DNA of 5,913 nucleotides from positions 1 to 5,913 of the forward strand of contig JAGXLK010000184.1 in NCBI GenBank assembly GCA_018334735.1. The letters run 5' to 3'. The DNA is from Planctomycetota bacterium (GTDB taxonomy: Bacteria > Planctomycetota > Brocadiia > SM23-32). The position numbers and the translations under genes were made by a program. The notes under the pieces were generated by a model that had not been told where the DNA came from, did no database searches, and saw nothing but the letters and a program-made list of their open reading frames with translations. Positions 1 through 5,913 of the stretch are shown in pieces (position 1 is the stretch's first letter; each line of letters starts with the position of its first letter).

Positions 1-585
1 AAAAATCGTGCGTTTTTCCGAGCAGTCGATCTGTCCCATCACCCATTCCGCGGGTTCCTGATTGTTGTAGAAAAACATCATGTCAAACCAGTGCGTGCCC
101 CAGTCGAACAGATTCGAACAGTAGGCTTCCATGCGCCAGAGTTCGCCAATTGCACCTTCGTCGAGGATCTCCTTTGCTTTCGACCAACTCGCACCGAAAC
201 GCCGCTGGTGGCTAAAAGTCATCATGATGCCCGCCTCTTCGCAGACTTCATACATATGTTTGGCGTCGCCGAAAGTGGGGGCCATGGGTTTTTCGGCGTT
301 GATGAGTTCGGGCGGGTTATCCGCATTGACAATGGCCATTATCGCGTCGTGATGCAGGCCGATCCATAATGCCATTGCGACGATATCGAGATCTTCATTG
401 GCAAGCATCTCCTCGTAGTCGCTGTAGGTATTAGGGATATCGAATTCTTCCGCCATTTCTCCGGCCGCTTCCTCGGAGATGTCGGCACAGGCGACAAGCT
501 CCACTTTGTCAGAATAGTCGTATGCGACCGCGTGACCGTGCCCTCTACCTCCACAACCGATGAGTCCTGCTTTGAGCGTATCCAT
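1..585 (-). CDS. Gfo/Idh/MocA family oxidoreductase, N-terminal part (cut by left window edge)
   Basis: NAD(P)-dependent sugar or polyol dehydrogenase-type enzyme, probably cytosolic. The 195 visible residues are about half of the usual 330-400. Residues 5-35 form the first Rossmann beta-alpha-beta unit, with the dinucleotide loop GCGGRG at 10-15 and an acidic residue (D35, in ACAD) at the end of strand 2, which in this fold usually favours NAD over NADP. The family EKP motif is at 98-100; its lysine is normally catalytic. The second domain begins near 125 and holds a GTHWFD segment (163-168) where the family usually has a histidine and an aspartate near the active site. The ATG start is supported by the Rossmann fold beginning directly after it; the ribosome site is weak (GGGA four bases upstream, GGGAG twelve bases upstream). 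It is divergent from the GH92 gene. The exact substrate cannot be read: the family includes inositol, glucose and glycoside 3-dehydrogenases. Family assignment is firm, the function is open. Confidence 0.93.
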   Translation of the reverse strand, partial: MDTLKAGLIGCGGRGHGHAVAYDYSDKVELVACADISEEAAGEMAEEFDIPNTYSDYEEMLANEDLDIVAMALWIGLHHDAIMAIVNADNPPELINAEKPMAPTFGDAKHMYEVCEEAGIMMTFSHQRRFGASWSKAKEILDEGAIGELWRMEAYCSNLFDWGTHWFDMMFFYNNQEPAEWVMGQIDCSEKRTIF

Positions 586-594
586 AACGTCCCG

Positions 595-609
595 AATCTC
601 CCAGAGATT
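595..609. repeat. Short perfect inverted repeat AATCTC-CCA-GAGATT in the oxidoreductase leader
   Basis: Two six-base arms are separated by three bases. It starts ten bases upstream of the oxidoreductase ATG and lies downstream of the proposed promoter, so it would be in the transcript. It could be an operator half-site pair, or a small RNA hairpin that covers the upstream GGGAG Shine-Dalgarno-like sequence. The stem is short and has only two G-C pairs, so chance is a real alternative. Confidence 0.35.
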
Positions 610-635
610 TGGACAAGTTACCAGCAATGCGCGGG

Positions 636-664
636 ATTTTACAATGATCGGGGGAATGCTACAA
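636..664 (-). promoter_or_regulatory. Candidate sigma-70-type promoter for the oxidoreductase gene
   Basis: Read on the minus strand, TTGTAG (659-664) is followed after exactly 17 bases by TAAAAT (636-641), matching three of six and five of six consensus positions. Transcription would begin near 629 and leave a leader of about 45 bases that contains the inverted repeat at 595-609. The -35 box is weak, so this is only a candidate. Confidence 0.3.
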
Positions 665-784
665 ATGAGGAATCTAAAATCTCCCGTTTGTGATGCCTTT
701 GTGCCGAGGCCAGATGAAATGCGGATTTTCACCAGCGTTTTGGTCTTTTCGACAGTGAGATTGCAGGGGAACATACGAGTGAAT

Positions 785-813
785 TTGTGGACGGGTCTGG
801 GATAGGCAATAAT
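785..813 (+). promoter_or_regulatory. Candidate sigma-70-type promoter for the GH92 gene
   Basis: TTGTGG (785-790) and AATAAT (808-813) are 17 bases apart, matching three of six and five of six consensus positions. Transcription would start near 820, about 30 bases before the chosen ATG. A start that close would exclude the far upstream TTG start at 827 from being comfortably translated, which agrees with the start at 851. It has the same -35 core (TTGT) and the same spacing as the opposing candidate promoter. Confidence 0.32.
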
Positions 814-840
814 ACCTCTCCGTTTTTTGCTTTTGTCCAT

Positions 841-849
841 GGAGGAGAG
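841..849 (+). promoter_or_regulatory. Strong ribosome binding site that decides the GH92 start
   Basis: GGAGGAGAG lies just before the ATG at 851, with five bases between GGAGG and the start codon. The alternative in-frame starts, TTG at 827 and ATG at 839, have no comparable purine tract upstream: their upstream sequence is T-rich. Confidence 0.75.
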
Positions 850-850
850 C

Positions 851-3088
851 ATGGCCTCTCCGGTTTCTCTGGTTGATCCGTTGATCGATACAGCCAACCG
901 CCGTTTTTTCTTCTTCAGTTCCGCTTGCCGGCCGTTTGGTATGGTGAATCTGAGTCCCGATACCGCCGCGGGCGGAGCCTGGCAGGCGGGATACCGCTAT
1001 CAAACTGAATTTATCCGCTGGTTTTCCCACCTGCATGCGTGGCAACTGGCCGCTCTCCCTGTTATGCCATGCGTGGGGAAAATGCATGGACACGCCGGAT
1101 CGGAAAATTATGGTTCGCATTTTTCCCACGATCGTGAAATCGTCCGGCCGGGCTATCATTCAGTCTACCTGGAAGATTATGACATCCACGCCGAACTGAC
1201 GGCAACGGATCACGTTGGGTTTCACCGATATACCTTTCCTTCTGAAGGTGATCGGCACGTGTTGTTGGATCTCGGCGCCGAGGTGGGACCGACTGAAATG
1301 TCGGATGCGTTGGCGCGACCTGCCGATGAACGGACGATCGTGGGGTACGTCGAAAACGCACCCACGCGGCGACGTCCAAAGCCGGTCCGCGTCCATTTTG
1401 TTATGGTTTTTGACCGCCCATTTGAGCGGTTCGGCGGGTGGAAAGGCGACTCGGTGATCGATGAATGTTCTTCGATTCAGGGAGCCGACGCGGGAGGGTA
1501 CGTCCGTTTCGGCGGGCAAGGATGGCAGGTGCTCCAGATGAAAGTGGCACTCTCGTTTTGTGGCATCGAGCACGCACGGGAAAATCTGGTGTCGGAACTC
1601 CCGCATTGGGAGTTCGAGCGCGTCCGTGAGGAAACCCAAAGATGTTGGAACGACTGGCTGGGCCGGATCGAAATCGAGGGAGGTACGCCCGAACAGCAAA
1701 CAAAATTCTACACCGACCTTTACCATTCCTTGCTGGGTCGACGGCGCGTCAACGATGCTGACGGGAGTTACCTCGATATGACGGGTGATGAACCGCGAAT
1801 ACAGCACGTGGGATTAGGTGATGAGCGGCGGCTTCACCACGAACATCATAACTCCGACGCATTCTGGGGGGCGCAGTGGTCCCTGAGTCTTTTGTGGTCC
1901 ATTGCATATCCGGACGTCGTCCATAATTTCTGCAATACCTTTCTGGATCTCTATCGGAACGGCGGCCTGATTCCCCGAGGGCCGAGCGGCGGAAACTACA
2001 CATTTGTGATGACGTCCGCCACATCCACTCCATTTCTGGTCAGCGCCTGGCATAAAGGTATTCGCAGTTTCGATATTGAAACGGCCTACGAAGGAATGGT
2101 CAAGAACCATATGCCCGGTGGCCTTATGAGTAAGGCGGGGTATGAACACGATACGTGCATCGGTGGGGGGGTGGATCGATACATTGAACTTGGCTACGTT
2201 CCGGACGAGGTCGAAGCCGAAGCTTTCCATTGCAGCGGCGCGGCTCAGACCCTGGAATATGCCTACGCCGACTGGTGTCTCGCTCAACTGGCAGCAACAC
2301 TTGGCCGCGACAGCGATTATGAGCGGTTCATGCAGCGGTCTCAGAACTACCGCAATATCTACGACGAAGAAGTGGGTTTCATGCGTCCCCGGCATGAAGA
2401 TGGCTCCTGGGTAAAACCTTTCGATCCCATGTCGCCTGAGGGTTGGGTTGAGGGGAATGCCTGGCATTATCTCTGGCATGTGCCGCACAACGTCGAAGGA
2501 CTGATGGCTCTGATGGGCGGAAGACAGGTTTTTATCAACCGGCTCAATGAGCTTTTTGAGAAAGCGCAGGAACACGATTTTGTGGCTCCTCACGGTGGGC
2601 ATCACCAGGGGTATCTGGATTACGGGAACCAGCCCTGCACGTATATTGCGCATCTGTTCAACCAGGCGGGTGCTCCGTGGCTCGCACAAAAATGGGTGCG
2701 TCGTATCATGGAGCAGGCCAAAAGCGACGTGACGCCCTGGGGAGGTTACAGTGGCGATGAAGACCAGGGGCAGATGGGATCGCTCAACGTCCTGATGGCG
2801 CTGGGGTTGTTCGATGTGCGGGGCGGGTGTGACCGGGAGCCTCGCTACGAGTTAACTTCGCCCGTTTTTGACCGGGCGGTGATTCACCTGGATCACGATT
2901 ATTACTCCGGTGCTGATTTCGTGATTGAAACCCGGCGAGATGGGCCGGCCGACCTCTATATTCAGTCGGCACAGCTCGATGGAGAACCGCTGAAGTCTTC
3001 CTGGTTCCCGCACAGTCAGCTGGCGAAAGGGGGCAAACTGGAGATTTTGCTCGGTCCTGAACCCAATCGTGAGTGGGGAAAGGCGTAA
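851..3088 (+). CDS. GH92-family (alpha-mannosidase type) glycoside hydrolase, divergent
   Basis: GH92 enzymes are calcium-dependent, inverting exo-alpha-mannosidases. The 745 residues cover both family domains. The N-terminal beta-sandwich (about 5-240) has the hallmark VDPLI (8-12), PFGMVNLSPDT (28-38) and GYRY (47-50). The (alpha/alpha)6 catalytic domain (about 270-745) has GGLIP (371-375), TLEYAYADW (467-475), EGNAWHY (534-540) and SGDEDQGQM (634-642). E534 aligns with the usual general acid; D638, and possibly E637, lie in the segment that supplies the base. Several usually conserved positions differ: W-G-A-Q at 339-342 where W-D-T is common, GNQPCTY at 592-598 where GNEPxHH is common, and GDEDQGQMGS instead of GN(D/E)DxGQMSAW. 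No signal peptide is visible, unlike many secreted or periplasmic members, so it is probably cytosolic. The start at 851 rests on its strong ribosome site; TTG at 827 would add eight residues. Fold and family are firm; mannose specificity is an inference made doubtful by the altered motifs. Confidence 0.9.
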   Translation: MASPVSLVDPLIDTANRRFFFFSSACRPFGMVNLSPDTAAGGAWQAGYRYQTEFIRWFSHLHAWQLAALPVMPCVGKMHGHAGSENYGSHFSHDREIVRPGYHSVYLEDYDIHAELTATDHVGFHRYTFPSEGDRHVLLDLGAEVGPTEMSDALARPADERTIVGYVENAPTRRRPKPVRVHFVMVFDRPFERFGGWKGDSVIDECSSIQGADAGGYVRFGGQGWQVLQMKVALSFCGIEHARENLVSELPHWEFERVREETQRCWNDWLGRIEIEGGTPEQQTKFYTDLYHSLLGRRRVNDADGSYLDMTGDEPRIQHVGLGDERRLHHEHHNSDAFWGAQWSLSLLWSIAYPDVVHNFCNTFLDLYRNGGLIPRGPSGGNYTFVMTSATSTPFLVSAWHKGIRSFDIETAYEGMVKNHMPGGLMSKAGYEHDTCIGGGVDRYIELGYVPDEVEAEAFHCSGAAQTLEYAYADWCLAQLAATLGRDSDYERFMQRSQNYRNIYDEEVGFMRPRHEDGSWVKPFDPMSPEGWVEGNAWHYLWHVPHNVEGLMALMGGRQVFINRLNELFEKAQEHDFVAPHGGHHQGYLDYGNQPCTYIAHLFNQAGAPWLAQKWVRRIMEQAKSDVTPWGGYSGDEDQGQMGSLNVLMALGLFDVRGGCDREPRYELTSPVFDRAVIHLDHDYYSGADFVIETRRDGPADLYIQSAQLDGEPLKSSWFPHSQLAKGGKLEILLGPEPNREWGKA

Positions 3089-3152
3089 TCCGTGCCCGAA
3101 ACGCAGGCGGAATAGTAGCGAACCACAGTGGGCGCTCAGCGACTTTCCCGGT

Positions 3153-3266
3153 GTGAGAGGAGAGAGTAAAAAGGGGCAGACAACAATCCCAAAAGACGTC
3201 CGCGAAGCGCTCGGAATCGGCCCGGGCGATAGCCTGGTTTATGAGATCAAGGATAGCGAACCTTAA
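3153..3266 (+). pseudogene. AbrB/SpoVT-type DNA-binding domain fragment (antitoxin- or regulator-like)
   Basis: The frame contains KKGQTTIPKDVREALGIGPG followed by DSLVYEI, which closely matches the swapped-hairpin SpoVT/AbrB domain of MazE/PrlF-type antitoxins and AbrB-like regulators. The usual KGQ-TIP-REALG-PGD pattern is intact. It is only 37 residues from a GTG at 3153; the same frame is open back to a GTG at 3069 inside the GH92 gene, but the extra residues match nothing in the family. There is no ribosome site before either GTG, the strand that normally precedes KGQ (as in S-K-V-T-x-K-G-Q) seems to lack about three residues, and the frame stops just after the domain. No toxin gene is adjacent. 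It is most likely a decayed remnant, although a very short functional protein cannot be excluded. Confidence 0.55.
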
Positions 3267-3302
3267 CAGCGCGGATAAGCAATTCTGCAGCGCATGTTGT
3301 GC

Positions 3303-5672
3303 TCATCCCTCGCGGTCCAATTCTTTCATGGCGGGGTATTCGTATTCTGCCAGGAGGCCGGCCCGATACGCGTGTCCCATGGCGCGCGTGAAACCACGGT
3401 AGAACGACGCCACCGGTTTTATCTTGCCGCTGCCTTTGGGGCCGGGCGAATTCCAGTACAGGTTGTCCAACCACAGCCGCATGAGTTTCAGGAAACGTTC
3501 GTCACGAGTGCGCTCCCAGCCCACTGACAGCACCATGCAAAATCTGGTATTGGGCGGTGAACCTTCCCGTGCGGCTTTCAGCGCTTCGTCCGCCAGATCG
3601 TGCATGAAATTTTCCAGCCACTTTTCAACGTCCTTCCGTCCGGTGACGGTAACGTAGTGATCGAGGGCCTCGATCATGCTGACGTATCCAAACAGGCTTC
3701 CCACGATCTGGCGGTCGAGCGTTTGGAGGTCGTTGCCTGATGAAAGGTTAACTGCCCCGGTAAAAGCGTCGCGGTCGAAACCGGCCAGATAGTCGACCAT
3801 CTCATCCATAAGGCAACGGAATCGTTCTTCCCGGGTGATATCGTAAAGGTGTACCAGAAGCAGCAGGGCCCATCCGACTTCCCGATTGAAACCCCACAGT
3901 TTTTCCCGCACTTCAGGTTCTTCGAAGTTCTCGATGGTTTTATCGCCGAGAGCAAGCGCGACTTCGAGGGCGTCGGGATCACCGGTCATGCAATAATACT
4001 CGAGCAGTCCCTGGGTCCAGAAATGGCTCGGGTACGCCCCGGTGGTGGTATGTCGTGCGCTGTGCGCGGGGGTGGCCCGATGTATCCACCGATGGTCAGA
4101 ATAATGCACAAAATCGACCTCAATATTATGCCGGGCAAGCAGTCGGATGGTGGGCCACAGGTCGTGCCGCCCCGTCCGCATCAGTTCGTTGCAGAAAGCA
4201 TGGATAGCGTCGTATTCGTTATTGGTCCAGACCGGTTCGTGGCAGTCGATGTAGGTTTGGGTCGGCCGGCCGTCCGGCCAGATACGCGGCATTTCAGGGG
4301 CGCCCTCGAGATGCGGCACTTTGTCAGGATTCATAGCCACATACCCGCCCGTATAGTGGCTTTTGGTATCGCCGACATCGAATTTCGTGTCCGGCATATC
4401 GAGATTCATCATCCCATGGAGTGTCTGTTCGACGCGGACGTGTTCTCCAAAAGGGAGAACCTTCCCCTGATCGAACTCGCCGCAGTGAACCAGCCACCGG
4501 GGGGCGATGCAGGCTCTTGCCCGGTAGAAAACGGCTTTGAGTGAGTCTGCCACATTTTGCGGGCCGTCAGGTTCGCTGTCCCACGATTCGTTGTCTTCGG
4601 CCGATAGAAAAGCGAGCGAGCATACGTGGCGACGGGAGCGCCCCTGCGGCAGATCGAGAGTTCCGGCATCGGCGGACCAGGGCTCGAAGACAAGGCTGTT
4701 GTCTTTGCTGCACAGCTTGTTCGGTTTCGTTTGAGTCATATCCTGCACCTGCATGTAGACGCCCTTCTGTCCGTCATGGACGCCAAGCCAGTCGTTGGTG
4801 TCGACGAGAGGGGGATGAAGATAGAAGGGGTAATCGACGTCGTCGAGCAGCATTGCGGGATCCGTTACGTGGGTGGTGCCTCTCTCGAAGTCGGCCGTCA
4901 ATTCAACCGGATCGGGATTAATCACATGCCGGCTGACGTAGAAAAGGCCGTAGTTAGTTTGCAGAAAATGACGGCGAGGTCGTTCATCAAACTGCCAGTT
5001 CGTTTCCAGCGCCATGCGGTTGACAGGAACCGAACTGGTTCCAGGTTTCACATTGAAGAAATGGTAGCCGAGGCGTAGGTTCGGCCAACCCGCCCACATC
5101 TCAATGTCGAGCCGATACGAAAGACGCTGCTTCTGATCGGGGGTGTAATGTGCGCCTTCGAGACGGACACGACATCGGACCGGCGTATGTTCGATTACCT
5201 CGATTGCTCTTTTTTTTTCGTGGGCGGTTGAAGCTTGATCCACGCACAAACGCAGCGCCGCCGGATCGTCGAGCAGAACGTGGTCGCCAAAATCAATATG
5301 AGAAATCGGCCCCGGTCCGGTTTTGGAGAGGTGCACGGTAAGCAGACGATTGCTGATTACATGTCCGCCGTTCTGAATTTCCATCGTGACAGGACATTCC
5401 GGCTGAGGGGGCGTTTTGTCCGTAGAGACCTGATGACGGCCGGTTTGCCGGGCTCCGAAACTCAGCAAACACCACCGCACAGATCCGTCCGGCCAGTGCG
5501 CGAGAGGACGCGCGCCGGTGGGACGAATTTCTCCACCGGGCTCGGTGACCGCTAAAGCCGATGGGTTTTTAACTTCTCCTTGGGGAAACGGGATCCCGAT
5601 CGAGACGGGAAGTCCGGCGGGGCGGGGGTCGGCGTAACTGACATCAATGGCTGGTCGGGCAGGCGAGACCAT
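3303..5672 (-). CDS. Exo-rhamnogalacturonan lyase-like protein (PL26, PcRGLX/YetA-like; RIFT-barrel N-terminus)
   Basis: The 789-residue protein has the architecture of the PcRGLX/YetA-like family, whose characterised fungal member cleaves rhamnogalacturonan I from the chain end by beta-elimination. The N-terminal RIFT-type barrel shows GLPVSIGIPFPQGEVKNP (20-37) and ARPLAHWPDGSVRWCLLSF (54-72), the clearest family marks. A middle beta-rich domain (about 100-390) includes RLSYRLDIEMWAGWPNLRL (183-201). The C-terminal part (about 470-780) is helical, with repeated aromatic/TG turns typical of an (alpha/alpha) toroid: EPVWTNNEYD (479-488), VDFVHYSDHRW (519-529), SHFWTQGLLEYYCMTGD (549-565). Histidines, tyrosines and arginines cluster at 519-550, a likely active-site region. 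The AAGGAG ribosome site supports this ATG. No signal peptide is visible, so it is probably cytosolic. It converges on the GH92 gene. The family call comes from recalled motifs; lyase activity is not shown and another sugar-processing role on the same fold is possible. Confidence 0.72.
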   Translation of the reverse strand: MVSPARPAIDVSYADPRPAGLPVSIGIPFPQGEVKNPSALAVTEPGGEIRPTGARPLAHWPDGSVRWCLLSFGARQTGRHQVSTDKTPPQPECPVTMEIQNGGHVISNRLLTVHLSKTGPGPISHIDFGDHVLLDDPAALRLCVDQASTAHEKKRAIEVIEHTPVRCRVRLEGAHYTPDQKQRLSYRLDIEMWAGWPNLRLGYHFFNVKPGTSSVPVNRMALETNWQFDERPRRHFLQTNYGLFYVSRHVINPDPVELTADFERGTTHVTDPAMLLDDVDYPFYLHPPLVDTNDWLGVHDGQKGVYMQVQDMTQTKPNKLCSKDNSLVFEPWSADAGTLDLPQGRSRRHVCSLAFLSAEDNESWDSEPDGPQNVADSLKAVFYRARACIAPRWLVHCGEFDQGKVLPFGEHVRVEQTLHGMMNLDMPDTKFDVGDTKSHYTGGYVAMNPDKVPHLEGAPEMPRIWPDGRPTQTYIDCHEPVWTNNEYDAIHAFCNELMRTGRHDLWPTIRLLARHNIEVDFVHYSDHRWIHRATPAHSARHTTTGAYPSHFWTQGLLEYYCMTGDPDALEVALALGDKTIENFEEPEVREKLWGFNREVGWALLLLVHLYDITREERFRCLMDEMVDYLAGFDRDAFTGAVNLSSGNDLQTLDRQIVGSLFGYVSMIEALDHYVTVTGRKDVEKWLENFMHDLADEALKAAREGSPPNTRFCMVLSVGWERTRDERFLKLMRLWLDNLYWNSPGPKGSGKIKPVASFYRGFTRAMGHAYRAGLLAEYEYPAMKELDREG

Positions 5673-5680
5673 TAGAATGG

Positions 5681-5686
5681 CTCCTT
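5681..5686 (-). promoter_or_regulatory. Ribosome binding site of the PL26-like gene
   Basis: On the minus strand AAGGAG stands eight bases before the ATG at 5672. It is a near-consensus site and fixes this start. No convincing -35/-10 pair was seen between it and 5750, which would fit transcription from further upstream on the minus strand. Confidence 0.75.
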
Positions 5687-5733
5687 GGTAGATTCAGACA
5701 GAAAGATTTGGCCGGACGCACAACTCAAGCCCC

Positions 5734-5913
5734 TCAAAAAGAAAAAATGTGTTCAGGGATTCCAGCATTCTTCACAGCAATTGCAACCATCCGGGATGTT
5801 TCCGGGAGGCGAAGGGGCCACACTTTGAGTTTGAGATTGATATCAACGGTGCCGGCGGTACATGGCCCCGGTTCTATTTTACGTCCGATGCCCACGCTGA
5901 AAGGCAGGGGAAG
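5734..5913 (-). CDS. Possible 3' end of an upstream minus-strand gene (alternative to the plus-strand reading)
   Basis: This frame is open from the right edge to a TGA at 5736-5734 and gives 59 residues. They include a beta-strand-like stretch AGTVDINLKLKVWPLRLPE, reminiscent of the beta-sandwich segments that precede catalytic domains in DUF4091/GH123-type proteins, although such a segment is not expected at a C-terminus. The stop lies 61 bases before the PL26-like ATG, a normal operon spacing. It is the only open minus-strand frame here. The same bases are also open on the plus strand, so at most one reading is likely real. No function can be assigned. Confidence 0.27.
   Translation of the reverse strand, partial: LPLPFSVGIGRKIEPGPCTAGTVDINLKLKVWPLRLPETSRMVAIAVKNAGIPEHIFSF
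5749..5913 (+). CDS. Possible 5' end of a divergent plus-strand gene (alternative to the minus-strand reading)
   Basis: From a GTG at 5749 the frame runs open to the right edge (55 residues). It holds HFEFEIDINGAGG followed by WPRFYFTSDAHAER; the latter is loosely like the PRLFFT-type segment seen near the start of heparinase II/III-like lyases. Third codon positions are about 64 percent G or C, close to a sample of the GH92 gene, with few A-ending codons. Against it: there is no ribosome site before the GTG, no ATG in frame, and the first 25 residues look uninformative. If it is real, it would be transcribed divergently from the PL26-like gene with only 76 bases between them. Confidence 0.27.
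   Translation, partial: MFRDSSILHSNCNHPGCFREAKGPHFEFEIDINGAGGTWPRFYFTSDAHAERQGK

Larger units (their letters stand above)
586..850. promoter_or_regulatory. Divergent intergenic control region between the oxidoreductase and GH92 genes
   Basis: This 265-base stretch has no convincing gene. An 81-residue open frame crosses it on the plus strand, but it starts inside the oxidoreductase gene and has no recognisable motif. It holds a plausible promoter for each neighbour, a 15-base inverted repeat next to the oxidoreductase start, and four copies (either strand) of AATCTC/GAGATT at 595, 604, 678 and 757. A split repeat, AATGCG then GATTTT, occurs at 626-640 (with three bases, CGG, between the halves) and at 718-731 region (no gap). 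Shared control of the two flanking genes is inferred from the divergent arrangement. Confidence 0.6.

Noticed and set aside
827..850. Upstream TTG start (827) and ATG (839) for the GH92 gene
   Set aside because: No ribosome site precedes them, while the ATG at 851 has GGAGGAGAG at ideal spacing and leaves a normal distance to the VDPLI motif.
674..1159. Minus-strand open frame of 161 residues across the GH92 start and the divergent region
   Set aside because: It overlaps the GH92 N-terminal domain and both candidate promoter areas, and its composition (many R, H, Q) looks like a non-coding shadow.
1814..2689. Long minus-strand open frame (291 residues) inside the GH92 gene
   Set aside because: It lies wholly within a gene with clear family motifs on the other strand, has no recognisable domain, and is explained as an antisense shadow of GC-rich coding sequence.
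3089..3302. Search for a rho-independent terminator between the convergent genes
   Set aside because: Short palindromes such as GCCCGGGC exist, but no stable stem followed by a T-run on either strand was seen.
3849..4544. Plus-strand open frame of 231 residues inside the PL26-like gene
   Set aside because: It is antisense to the toroid domain, shows no family motif and no ribosome site; the minus-strand reading is motif-rich over the same span.
5734..5750. A/T-rich run (AAAAAGAAAAAAT) as a terminator for a minus-strand gene or a promoter element
   Set aside because: On the minus strand it gives a T-rich tract, but no convincing hairpin precedes it, and no spaced -35/-10 pair is present.

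Overview
The window looks like part of a carbohydrate-degradation locus from an uncultured polysaccharide-using bacterium. The base composition is moderately GC-rich. Gene starts with Shine-Dalgarno-like sequences, and the mix of a Gfo/Idh/MocA dehydrogenase, a divergent GH92-type protein and a RIFT-barrel/PL26-like protein, suggest the Planctomycetota/Verrucomicrobiota/Lentisphaerota or Poribacteria/Latescibacteria type of organism. This placement is an inference from gene content; there is no rRNA or other marker here.

Layout from left to right. (1) Positions 1-585, minus strand: the N-terminal 195 residues of a Gfo/Idh/MocA oxidoreductase, cut by the left edge. (2) Positions 586-850: a divergent intergenic region with one plausible sigma-70-type promoter facing each way, a short perfect inverted repeat next to the oxidoreductase start, and a recurring GAGATT/AATCTC hexamer. 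(3) Positions 851-3088, plus strand: a complete 745-residue GH92-type (alpha-mannosidase family) glycoside hydrolase with several altered signature motifs. (4) Positions 3089-3302: a convergent gap holding a short AbrB/SpoVT-type DNA-binding fragment, probably a decayed antitoxin or regulator. (5) Positions 3303-5672, minus strand: a complete 789-residue protein that resembles the exo-rhamnogalacturonan lyase (PL26, PcRGLX/YetA-like) family. (6) Positions 5673-5913: the leader of that gene, then about 170 bases in which both strands stay open to the right edge, so the neighbouring gene cannot be assigned to a strand with confidence.

How the genes may work together: the two complete enzymes and the partial dehydrogenase show no N-terminal signal peptide, so all three look cytosolic. 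That fits intracellular trimming of imported oligosaccharides or glycosides, with the dehydrogenase acting on a released or attached sugar. The oxidoreductase and GH92 genes share one divergent control region and are likely co-regulated. No RNA gene, CRISPR array, insertion sequence or clear intrinsic terminator was found.
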